From Marinobacter sp. HL-58 (GTDB lineage Bacteria; Pseudomonadota; Gammaproteobacteria; Pseudomonadales; Oleiphilaceae): a stretch of DNA of 64,000 bases. The stretch is taken from positions 124,001-188,000 of the forward strand of contig NZ_LIHP01000011.1 in assembly GCF_001314605.1 (NCBI RefSeq), in the 5' to 3' direction. The translations under genes were made by a program, and so were the position numbers. Each line of letters opens with the position of its first letter. The stretch's first letter is position 1. Shown piece after piece: positions 29,129 to 37,003 of this stretch. A model generated the notes under the pieces. The model ran no database searches. It worked only from the letters and a program-made list of their open reading frames with translations, and was not told the DNA's origin.

Positions 29129-30865
29129 TTATTGCTGCAGGCAAGCAGACCGGGTGCGGTTGTCCAGGAATTGAACAAGGTCCTGCCATGGCATGGGGCG
29201 GGCGTAATAGTATCCCTGGATTTCGTCGCAGTGTTGCTGGCGCAGGAATTCCAGCTGGCCTTCGGTTTCCACGCCTTCAGCCACCACACTGATCTGCAGG
29301 CTGTGGGCCAGACTGATGATAGCGCGGATGATGTGTTCGGCATCCGCTGACTGCCCCAGTTCCTGGACAAAGGACTTGTCGATCTTGACCAGGGAGATGG
29401 GCAGGTGCTGCAGGTTACTGAGTGACGAGAAACCGGTACCGAAGTCATCCAGGGCAAAACTGATACCAAGCTGGTTGAGCTCCCGCAGGCATCGCTGGGC
29501 ATATTCGGGATCGTGCATCATCGCACTTTCAGTCAGTTCAAGCTCCAGCAGGCTGGTGTCGATATTGGCATTGAAGATAATCCTGAAGATGGTTTCGGTC
29601 ATCTTGCGGTCGTGGAACTGCCGGAATGAAAGATTCACTGCGAAGACCAGCCCCGGATGTCCCAGCTCCGAACACTCCTGCAGGCGCTTGCAGGCCTGCT
29701 CGATTACCCAGTAGCCGATAGGCACGATGAGACCACTGCGTTCGGCAACGGGAATAAATTCGTCCGGCCCCACCAGCCCCCTCTCCGGATGGTTCCAGCG
29801 CAACAGGCATTCCACCCCTCGAACTTCCTCCGTGGCCAGGTCAATCCTGGGCTGGTAGTACACCTCCAGCTCATTACCCCGCAGGGCATTGCGAAGGTCG
29901 GCCTCAAGCCGCAGCTGATACCCGGCGGTAATGTGCAACTGACGATCATAGAAGCGGTAGCTGGTGCCCGGGTCACGCTTGGCCTCGAACATGGCCCGGT
30001 TGGCACGCCGCAGGAGGTTCTCCGGGCTGTCCCCGGCTTCAGGATAGGTCGCGACACCCAGGCTGGCACTGACCACCACGTTCTGACTGTCGATACTGAT
30101 AGGCTCTCCGAGGGCAGTTACAATCTTGCGGATAATCTGGGTGATATCCAGCGAGTCTTCCACCTTCTCGACAATAATGGCGAACTCGTCACCACCAATG
30201 CGCATCAGCGAATCGATACGCCGCAGGTTCTGGCGCAGGCGCTCGGCCAGTTTGAGCATGATCTGATCGCTCTTCTGGTAACCGAAGGATTCATTGAAGC
30301 TGCGAAAGTCATCGAGGTTGATGTGCAACAGGGCCAGCCGCTGGCTGGCCCGTTCAGCCCTCAGCAGCGCCTGTTGCAGGCGATCAAAAAACAGGTCGCG
30401 ATTGATAAACCCGCTGGCAACCTCTCGGCCAAGCTGACCATGGGCAGACTCGGACAGCTGCTGCCGGTACCAGAGGCAACGGACCGACCGGCGCAGATTC
30501 CATCCATCCAGCGACTGACGGCAAAGATAGTCTGCCGCGCCATTGGCAAACAGCTCGGGCGCTCTCTCCGCTGCCGGCTCTGCGCTCAGGGCCAGCACCG
30601 GCTTGTCATTGCTGGACACCGAGAGGTATTGCAGGAAGGCATCTTCGGAGCCACCATGAAACACGCAGTCCCAGAGAATGACATCGAAGTGGGTATTGCG
30701 GATCAGGTCATCGCAGTCAATCAGGTCGGGACACCAGGTCAGATCCGGTTCCATTTCCCGGTCATCCGCCAGTAACGCTCCCAGCCACAGAAAATCCGAG
30801 TACTCGGGTGTCAGTACCAACAGGCGCACATGGCCGGAATTAAACGATTTTACAGCCAGGGTCAT
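29129..30865 (-). CDS. Receiver-like/GGDEF/EAL cyclic-di-GMP protein
   Basis: A cytoplasmic protein of about 578 residues. The N-terminal 130 residues resemble a receiver fold (VRLLVLTPEYSDFLWLGALL, FDVILWDCVF, KPVLALSAEP), although the usual acidic pocket is not obvious. GGDEF (about 155-320) has an intact IGGDEFA motif. EAL (about 330-570) shows ECLLRW at the EAL site, with NLSFRQF, LELTESAMM, ALDDFGTGFSS and VVAEGVET intact. Both activities could be functional; a dominant phosphodiesterase is plausible. The ATG at 30865 is preferred to the TTG six bases upstream. It is divergent from rep. Confidence 0.9.
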   Translation of the reverse strand: MTLAVKSFNSGHVRLLVLTPEYSDFLWLGALLADDREMEPDLTWCPDLIDCDDLIRNTHFDVILWDCVFHGGSEDAFLQYLSVSSNDKPVLALSAEPAAERAPELFANGAADYLCRQSLDGWNLRRSVRCLWYRQQLSESAHGQLGREVASGFINRDLFFDRLQQALLRAERASQRLALLHINLDDFRSFNESFGYQKSDQIMLKLAERLRQNLRRIDSLMRIGGDEFAIIVEKVEDSLDITQIIRKIVTALGEPISIDSQNVVVSASLGVATYPEAGDSPENLLRRANRAMFEAKRDPGTSYRFYDRQLHITAGYQLRLEADLRNALRGNELEVYYQPRIDLATEEVRGVECLLRWNHPERGLVGPDEFIPVAERSGLIVPIGYWVIEQACKRLQECSELGHPGLVFAVNLSFRQFHDRKMTETIFRIIFNANIDTSLLELELTESAMMHDPEYAQRCLRELNQLGISFALDDFGTGFSSLSNLQHLPISLVKIDKSFVQELGQSADAEHIIRAIISLAHSLQISVVAEGVETEGQLEFLRQQHCDEIQGYYYARPMPWQDLVQFLDNRTRSACLQQ

Positions 30866-31015
30866 CAACAAGCGTCCCGTTCCTGGTGAGCAAACATCTC
30901 CATTCCCTCAAGAATAGCTGATAGATCCTCAAGGTACAGCAAGTCCTGCTGGTGTAGAATATCCGCTTCCTGAGTTCACCCATTTAAATCCGATTTGGCG
31001 CCCATATTTGTGAAC

Positions 31016-33028
31016 ATGCTCAACCCGCGACAAAGTGAAGCCGTTCGGTATGCAGACGGCCCCTTACTGGTACTGGCCGGTGCCGGCAGTGGCAAAACCA
31101 GCGTAATCACGCGCAAGGTGGCCTATCTGATTGAGCACCTGGGCATCCCGGGGCGGCACATTGCCGCGGTCACCTTTACCAACAAGGCAGCCCGGGAAAT
31201 GAAGGAACGCGTCGGCCGCCTGGTAGACCGCAAGCTGACCCGGGGCCTGATTGTCTCCACATTCCATAACCTCGGGCTGAACATGATCCGCGAGGAACAT
31301 GAACACCTGGGCTACCACCCCGGCTTCTCCATTTTCGATGCCGAAGACGCCAAGGCCCTGCTGCAGGACCTGATGATGCGGGAAGCCAGCGCGGATGCCG
31401 GCGACGAGCTGTCGGATGTCCAGATGACCATCTCGTCCTGGAAAAACGCCATGCGCAGCCCCCAGGATGCCTGGAGCCGGGCCGCGGATGAGCGGGAACA
31501 GCGCATTGCGATTATCTATCGCTACTACAACGAGTACCTCAAGGCCTACAACGCGGTTGATTTCGACGACCTGATCCTGCTGCCGGTGCAGTTGTTCCGC
31601 GACAACCCGGAGGTACTGCAGAAATGGCGCCGGAAAATCCGCTACATGCTGGTGGACGAGTACCAGGACACCAACGTGTGCCAGTACGAGCTGGTCAAAC
31701 TGTTGGTGGCAGAGCGTGCCGCGTTTACCGTGGTGGGGGATGACGACCAGTCCATCTACGCCTGGCGCGGCGCGCGTCCGGAAAACCTGGCTCAGCTGAA
31801 GGAAGATTTTCCCAGCCTGAAGATCGTCAAGCTGGAGCAGAACTATCGCTCCACCGTCCGTATCCTTCGCTGCGCCAACACGGTCATCGCCAACAATCCC
31901 CACGTGTTCGAGAAGGCCCTGTGGAGCGACCACACCACCGGGGATGAACTGCGTATCGTGCGCTGCCGCAACGAAGACGCGGAAGCCGAGCGGGTGGCCA
32001 CGGAAATCCTTGACCAGAAACTCAAGAAGGGCCAGGCCTTCCGGGATTTTGCGGTACTCTACCGGGGCAACCACCAGGCCCGCCTGCTGGAAATGAAGCT
32101 GCAGGCCTACCAGATTCCCTACCGCATCTCCGGCGGACAGTCGTTTTTCTCCAAGAACGAGATCAAGGACGCCATGTCCTACCTGCGGCTGCTGGTCAAT
32201 CCGGACGACGATGCCGCTTTCCTGCGGGTGGTGAACGTACCCCGGCGGGAAATCGGCCCCCGAACCCTGGAACAGTTGAGCCACTATGCCCGCTCCCGCA
32301 ACGTCAGCCTGTTCCGGGCGCTGGGCGATATGGGGGCGGAAACCCATGTCACCGAGAAAGGTCTCGACCGGCTGCGGCGCTTCGCCCACTGGGTGGATAA
32401 CACCTGCGAGCGGTTGCACAGCGAAGATCCGATTCCGGTAATCAAGCAACTGTTCACCGATATCGAGTACGAGGAATGGCTGCACCTGCACTCCGGCTCG
32501 CCAAAGCAGGCTGAGAAACGGATGGAGAACATCTGGTACCTGGTGGAATCCATCCAGCGCATGCTCGATGACGGCAAGGGCACGGCGGACGAGATCGGCA
32601 TCGAGGACGCCATCAGCCGCCTGATTCTGCGGGACATGATGGAGCAGCGGGAGGAAGAGGACGACAGCGACAAGGTCCAGTTGCTGACCCTGCACGCGTC
32701 CAAGGGCCTGGAATTTCCTCACGTGTTCATCATGGGCCTGGAAGAGGAAATCCTGCCCCACCGCTCCAGCATCGAGGAAGGCAACATCGAGGAAGAGCGG
32801 CGGCTGATGTACGTGGGCATCACCCGGGCCCGGGAAACCCTCACCCTCACCTTCGCCGCCCAGCGCAAGCAGTACGGTGAAAAACTGGAAACCATCCCCA
32901 GCCGGTTTCTGGACGAACTGCCGGAAGACGACCTGCGCTGGGAAGGCACCGGTGACCTGGATGTGGAAGCCAACCAGAAGAAAGGCAAAGCCACGCTAAG
33001 CGCGCTGCTGGGGGATCTGGGTACCTGA
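31016..33028 (+). CDS. rep: ATP-dependent DNA helicase Rep
   Basis: Superfamily 1A 3'-5' helicase that helps replication forks past bound proteins. The ATG at 31016 gives 670 residues (E. coli 673) beginning MLNPRQSEAVRYADGPLLVL; upstream TTG and GTG codons would add only a few unsupported residues. Motifs are Walker A AGAGSGKT, AVTFTNKAAREMKERV, DEYQDTN, GDDDQSIYAWRGA, LEQNYRST, TLHASKGLEFPHVF and RRLMYVGITRARETL. The ending includes the basic Rep-type tail rather than the UvrD tail. It is divergent from the GGDEF-EAL gene. Confidence 0.96.
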   Translation: MLNPRQSEAVRYADGPLLVLAGAGSGKTSVITRKVAYLIEHLGIPGRHIAAVTFTNKAAREMKERVGRLVDRKLTRGLIVSTFHNLGLNMIREEHEHLGYHPGFSIFDAEDAKALLQDLMMREASADAGDELSDVQMTISSWKNAMRSPQDAWSRAADEREQRIAIIYRYYNEYLKAYNAVDFDDLILLPVQLFRDNPEVLQKWRRKIRYMLVDEYQDTNVCQYELVKLLVAERAAFTVVGDDDQSIYAWRGARPENLAQLKEDFPSLKIVKLEQNYRSTVRILRCANTVIANNPHVFEKALWSDHTTGDELRIVRCRNEDAEAERVATEILDQKLKKGQAFRDFAVLYRGNHQARLLEMKLQAYQIPYRISGGQSFFSKNEIKDAMSYLRLLVNPDDDAAFLRVVNVPRREIGPRTLEQLSHYARSRNVSLFRALGDMGAETHVTEKGLDRLRRFAHWVDNTCERLHSEDPIPVIKQLFTDIEYEEWLHLHSGSPKQAEKRMENIWYLVESIQRMLDDGKGTADEIGIEDAISRLILRDMMEQREEEDDSDKVQLLTLHASKGLEFPHVFIMGLEEEILPHRSSIEEGNIEEERRLMYVGITRARETLTLTFAAQRKQYGEKLETIPSRFLDELPEDDLRWEGTGDLDVEANQKKGKATLSALLGDLGT

Positions 33029-33038
33029 CCACAACTCT

Positions 33039-33073
33039 TTGTCCGACAATATTTCAGAAAAACTGTCCGACAA
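33039..33073. promoter_or_regulatory. Two TTGTCCGACAA-type operator candidates
   Basis: TTGTCCGACAA at 33039-33049 is a perfect 11-bp palindrome about a central C, and CTGTCCGACAA at 33063-33073 repeats it with one change, 24 bp downstream. They lie between the rep stop and the oxidase start. Spacing and symmetry look like paired sites for a dimeric repressor, possibly of the GntR type, but no cognate regulator is encoded nearby. Confidence 0.45.
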
Positions 33074-33101
33074 CTGCAACCTTTTTGACTCCTCGTCCGT
33101 G

Positions 33102-33138
33102 GTAGAGAGGGGTGGCTCCATCCGCCACCCCTCTCTAC
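33102..33138 (+). promoter_or_regulatory. Perfect 15-bp hairpin ahead of the oxidase gene
   Basis: GTAGAGAGGGGTGGC (33102-33116) and GCCACCCCTCTCTAC (33124-33138) pair perfectly across a 7-nt loop, 24 nt before the oxidase ATG and just upstream of its GAGGAG site. An A-rich run follows instead of T residues, so it is a poor intrinsic terminator for rep. It may be a 5' leader structure of the oxidase mRNA or a Rho-independent end that does not need a T-tract. Confidence 0.6.
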
Positions 33139-33162
33139 AAAAACAATTTCGAGGAGCAAAGG

Positions 33163-35424
33163 ATGAGTTCAAAAGTACAACCACTCTACCGGCACATCGC
33201 CCTTGCCTTGGGCACACTGGCCCTCGCCGCCTGTGGCGGCGAATCCGACGATGATGACAACACCTCTGCCGGGAAAACCTCAGCGAATCAGCAAAGCGCT
33301 GCGGCCAATCAGGAAAGTACTGCCGCTGAAACAACGTTCAGGGAAGATTACTCACCCACCGGTGCATTCAGTGACCCGTTTGCGGAGCCCACCATTATTG
33401 TCGACGGTGAGACCGTGGAAACCGACGAAAAATGCGTGACCAACGCCGAAGGCCTGCAGGAGTGCAAACCCTCCGCCGGAACCGTGGCGCTCCTGGAGGA
33501 TGGCCGCATTCTCTACCTGAATGCGCTTGAAGGTACCGAAGATGTGGAGCTCTCCATTGTTGCCGAGTTTGGTGAGGTATCCGTTAACGACCAGAGCCGG
33601 GTGCTGTCGCTGGGCGACGACGACCAGCCCGAGTGGCTGAAGCCAAGCCCGTTGCGAGCGGGAGCCAACCCCGACGGCAACGACAGTGAAACCATCTTCA
33701 ACGACACCCTGCTGGATGGCACACTGGATACCGCGGATGACACCGACAAGAACGACGGTGCGCTGTTCTGCTCGGATGTAATCGGCATGGCCGATGGCAG
33801 TGTCATGGCCGTTGGTGGCACTGACTACTACACCGAGGCTGGCGCGGTGGAACTGGAAGGTATCAAGAACTCCCGCATCTTCGATGCTGAAACCAACACC
33901 TGGACCCAGACCGGCGACATGAACTACGGGCGCTGGTATCCCTCCCTGGTGACCCTGCCAGACAGCAAGGTGTTTGTGGCCAGCGGTGTGACCAAGCTGC
34001 TCAAACCCGTCTACCCGGAAGACCCGCTGAATTCGGGTCGCAACGTGGTGCAGACCGAAACCTTCGATCCGTGCAGTGGTACCTGGACCCAGAACCCGTC
34101 CACCGCCGACCGTTCGCTACCGCTGTATCCCCGCATGCACCTGCTGCCCAATGGCCATGTGCTCTACAATGCCGGCGGCCAGGCTTTCAATCCGTTTGGT
34201 GAGGGCTATGATCAGGCCTTGTGGAATATTGTGGCCACATTCAATCCGGCGGAACAGAGCTGGACCGATATCGGCTACGCCGGCCTGCCCCTGCGGCTGG
34301 ACGAGGCCGGGCTGGCCGAGCTGAGCAGCACACTCAACATCACCAATCTCTCGCCGGAGCAGGGATCGTCTCTGCTGGGCGACCTGCTTGAGTCCGACGC
34401 CGACCTGCAGACCACCGCCAGCGAGCTGGACATCGACGAGGAAACACTGAAAACCGCCATTGGAGGTGGTATGCGCGGCTCCACTTCGTCCACCATGCTG
34501 CCACTCAAGCCGAACGAGAATGGTGAGTACACCGACGTTGAACTGCTAACCGCCGGCGGCGTGCCCAGCTACGCCCTGCTCACCAATCCGGGTGGATACC
34601 TGCCGACCGATCAGAGCCGTATCGACACGGTACGCACCAACGGTGACGAGATCGAATATGAATCCCGCCTGACCGAATCATTGAATCAGCCACGCTGGTA
34701 TGGCACCAACGTGGTCATGCCTGATGGCACCGTCATGGTGTTCAGTGGTGGCGACCGTGACGGTGTGGCTGGACCCGGCCTGGAAGGCCCGATCATGACC
34801 GCAGAGAAGTTTGATCCCGAGACCGGCACCTGGACCGAAATGGCCATGGGCAAGCGCCCGCGCACCTACCACAACACCGCCATTCTGCTGCCGGACGGCC
34901 GGGTTCTGGTGGGTGGCCACGCGCCTATCAACACCGCGTATCTGTCTCATATCAATCTGGAAGATTTCGGCCTCTCACCCAACGACGGCCGCGACCCAAG
35001 CTTCGAGATCTATACACCGCCTTACGCCATGCGCAATGACCGCCCGGAGATTCTCTCCGCGCCGGAAACGCTGATGCCGGGCGATGAGTTCACCATCCGG
35101 GTGGACCAGGCCGAAGATATCGACAAGGTTCTGCTGACACGCCGTACGGTAATGACCCACCTGATTGACGGTGATCAGCGCACCATCGAACTGCCGGTAC
35201 AAAGCCGCGAAGGCCGCAACCTGAACCTCAGGATGCCGGAAACCAGCAGCGTGGTACCTGCCGGCAAGTACATGCTGTTCGCCAGCAAGAATACCGAAGA
35301 AGGCCGTGTGCCATCAGTTTCTGCACCCATTACCGTTCAGACTGCCGAGGCAATGGAATGCAGTGCCGATACGGAAATGGCAGAGGCCAGCGCTGATTCA
35401 GACACCCTGCTCGTGCAACTCTAG
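33163..35424 (+). CDS. Galactose-oxidase/GlxA-like copper radical oxidase lipoprotein
   Basis: A 753-residue lipoprotein: start ATG 33163 after GAGGAGCAAAGG, lipobox LALAAC with Cys24, then an acidic low-complexity linker. Kelch-type beta-propeller blades follow (WTQTGDMNYGRWYPSLVTL, TYHNTAILLPDGRVLVGG), with a C-terminal galactose-oxidase-like early-set domain (DUF1929; EIYTPPYAMRNDRPEI). Aligned by eye to galactose oxidase, all metallo-radical residues are present: Cys203 (LFCSDV) and Tyr259 (RWYP) for the thioether cofactor, Tyr569-His570 (RTYHN), and His666 (MTHLIDGDQR). An extra segment of about 130 residues (about 371-500) interrupts the propeller. Membrane attachment and oxidation of a sugar or aldehyde with peroxide release are inferred; the substrate is unknown. 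An exported small protein follows 8 nt downstream. Confidence 0.85.
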   Translation: MSSKVQPLYRHIALALGTLALAACGGESDDDDNTSAGKTSANQQSAAANQESTAAETTFREDYSPTGAFSDPFAEPTIIVDGETVETDEKCVTNAEGLQECKPSAGTVALLEDGRILYLNALEGTEDVELSIVAEFGEVSVNDQSRVLSLGDDDQPEWLKPSPLRAGANPDGNDSETIFNDTLLDGTLDTADDTDKNDGALFCSDVIGMADGSVMAVGGTDYYTEAGAVELEGIKNSRIFDAETNTWTQTGDMNYGRWYPSLVTLPDSKVFVASGVTKLLKPVYPEDPLNSGRNVVQTETFDPCSGTWTQNPSTADRSLPLYPRMHLLPNGHVLYNAGGQAFNPFGEGYDQALWNIVATFNPAEQSWTDIGYAGLPLRLDEAGLAELSSTLNITNLSPEQGSSLLGDLLESDADLQTTASELDIDEETLKTAIGGGMRGSTSSTMLPLKPNENGEYTDVELLTAGGVPSYALLTNPGGYLPTDQSRIDTVRTNGDEIEYESRLTESLNQPRWYGTNVVMPDGTVMVFSGGDRDGVAGPGLEGPIMTAEKFDPETGTWTEMAMGKRPRTYHNTAILLPDGRVLVGGHAPINTAYLSHINLEDFGLSPNDGRDPSFEIYTPPYAMRNDRPEILSAPETLMPGDEFTIRVDQAEDIDKVLLTRRTVMTHLIDGDQRTIELPVQSREGRNLNLRMPETSSVVPAGKYMLFASKNTEEGRVPSVSAPITVQTAEAMECSADTEMAEASADSDTLLVQL

Positions 35425-35432
35425 GGGGAGCC

Positions 35433-35990
35433 ATGAACGGAACTGACCAGAAGCGGCCAACCCCGAAGAGGCTGGCGGCCGTCTTTTCCGCTGCAGCGCT
35501 GATCATGGCGGAGCCAGGAATGGCTCACCAACCTCCGGGTGGCAATGCCGCCCCGGAGGCGATCACTCGCGCGACCATCGTCCACACCGGCAATATAAGC
35601 GCGATGACCGCCATGATTCTCGACGCACCGCAGCCGGCACTGATGATCCGTTATCAGGGTGATGAAACACTGACCGTTTACGACAGTGACAACAAACCCT
35701 TCCTGCGTTTCGCCCAAAGCCGGGTGGAAGCCAGTACCAGAAGCCGTCACTGGCAGACCCTGCCGCAAAGTGACATCTACGAGGCAGACGAAGACCGCCA
35801 TTGGGTACAGGTCTCTGGCTCTGGCAGTTTTGGATGGGTAGACCCACGGCTGTCGGCGGATGACGATGCCGGCGAGGACAGCGTGACCGACTGGCGTATA
35901 CCGCTGCAACAGGGGGACAGGGACGCGGCCATCACCGGCCGGTTATCCCGGCGGGCCCTGACCAGACAGGACACGGACGACCATCACTAA
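35433..35990 (+). CDS. Exported protein of unknown function, partner of the oxidase
   Basis: A 185-residue protein with a basic N-terminus and a signal peptide ending near GMAHQ (residue 31). The mature part is mostly beta-looking (ALMIRYQGDETLTVYDSDN, SGSGSFGWVDPRL) and ends in an acidic-histidine tail (DTDDHH). No family is recognised. It starts 8 nt after the oxidase stop, with GGGGGAG ahead of it, so the two are almost surely co-transcribed. Candidate roles are a periplasmic partner or a copper-handling factor, but no metal motif beyond scattered His/Met is visible. Confidence 0.7.
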   Translation: MNGTDQKRPTPKRLAAVFSAAALIMAEPGMAHQPPGGNAAPEAITRATIVHTGNISAMTAMILDAPQPALMIRYQGDETLTVYDSDNKPFLRFAQSRVEASTRSRHWQTLPQSDIYEADEDRHWVQVSGSGSFGWVDPRLSADDDAGEDSVTDWRIPLQQGDRDAAITGRLSRRALTRQDTDDHH

Positions 35991-35992
35991 CC

Positions 35993-36019
35993 AAAAAAGC
36001 CCCGCAGAGCGGGGCTTTT
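35993..36019. terminator. Bidirectional intrinsic terminator
   Basis: AAGCCCCGC-AGA-GCGGGGCTT is flanked by an A-run on the left and TTTTC on the right. The A-run becomes a T-run for leftward transcription. It ends both the oxidase operon (rightward) and the cytochrome c5 gene (leftward). Confidence 0.9.
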
Positions 36020-36047
36020 CGGTTCAATGCAGAGCAAAGAGGGCTTT

Positions 36048-36467
36048 TTATTCGCTCTCTTCAACCATGTACTCGACAGCCACTTCGATCTCTTCATCGG
36101 AACAGTCGGAACAGCCGCCTTTCGCGGGCATGCCTTTAAAGCCATTGATAGCGTGGTCAACCAAGGTGTCGAGGCCCTTGTCGATTCGATCCGCCCAGGC
36201 ATCACTTTCACCCATGACAGGCGCGCCGGCAGCACCGGAGGCATGACAGGCGGAGCAAGCAGCATCGTAGACTTCGCTACCGGAGCGAGGCTCTGAGCTG
36301 GCCGACTCTTCGGATGCAGCCTCTTCTCCGCAGTCTTCTCCCTCCACGCAAACTTCACCGACCGGAGCGATACGGGAGCGGATTTCATCTTCAACATTTG
36401 CCATTACGGCACCTGTTGTCAGGCCGAAGCCAAGCAATACAGCAGCCAGGACTCTCTTCATCTTCAC
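36048..36467 (-). CDS. Cytochrome c5
   Basis: Small periplasmic monoheme electron carrier, 139 residues. A signal peptide (MKRVLAAVLLGFGLTTGAVMA) is followed by an acidic linker. The heme site is CSACH (Cys71, Cys74, His75) and the axial methionine is Met113 in KGMPAKGG. The c5-type disulfide cysteines are 119 and 122 (GGCSDCSDEE). The GTG at 36467 sits six bases from a GAGG element; the ATG two codons on is an alternative. It is probably an electron donor to terminal or nitrite/nitrous-oxide-type reductases, but no partner is encoded nearby. Confidence 0.92.
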   Translation of the reverse strand: MKMKRVLAAVLLGFGLTTGAVMANVEDEIRSRIAPVGEVCVEGEDCGEEAASEESASSEPRSGSEVYDAACSACHASGAAGAPVMGESDAWADRIDKGLDTLVDHAINGFKGMPAKGGCSDCSDEEIEVAVEYMVEESE

Positions 36468-36654
36468 ATTGCACCTCGCAATTGGGCGTTATAATAATCA
36501 GTCGACGCATTATAGCGACTGCGGCAGGGCAAAAAAACCAAACTGCAAAATGAAGTCCGATTTCAACCATTTTCGTTGCCATTTCGTAAGTCAGAAGGCC
36601 TTGCCCGGCTATTCCGGGTACCATGCACCAAACAGACTCCGAAGGTCGGAATTT

Positions 36655-36993
36655 ATGACGGACGAGAAACCATCCCGCGCCCACCCCTGGCGTAAGCCTC
36701 TGCTTGTTACAGAGTTCTCTGCACTGGCGATACTTCTGGTTTCCATGGGCTGGTTTTCCAGCCGCACCGAAGACGGTGCTGTGCTCAGCCCTGCCTGGCT
36801 GCTGATCCCTGCAGCTGCCAGCCTGGCCGTTTTTATCAGTTTTATCGGCCTGATGTACCTGCGCTGGGTGGTGGCGGCCGCCGCCGAACGCCAGACGCGC
36901 CACAAAATTGTCTTTTCTCTGCTGGTGATCACATTGCTTGGTGTCTGGGCATATGGCATCGCCAACACATGGATCAGTCTCTCCAATACATAA
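36655..36993 (+). CDS. Small membrane protein, two to three helices
   Basis: A 112-residue protein starting at the ATG at 36655 (GAAGGTCGGAATTT upstream); the longer frame reaching back over the cytochrome c5 promoter is rejected. Hydrophobic segments lie at about residues 17-35, 46-68 and 84-104, with YLRWVVAAAAERQTRHK on the intervening loop. I recognise no family. It is 10 nt ahead of pldA, so it may be co-transcribed with it. Confidence 0.65.
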   Translation: MTDEKPSRAHPWRKPLLVTEFSALAILLVSMGWFSSRTEDGAVLSPAWLLIPAAASLAVFISFIGLMYLRWVVAAAAERQTRHKIVFSLLVITLLGVWAYGIANTWISLSNT

Positions 36994-37003
36994 GGACACG
37001 GCA

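Noticed and set aside
31064..32761. A 565-codon leftward open frame opposite rep
   Set aside because: It is a shadow of the rep helicase gene, which carries all helicase motifs on the other strand.
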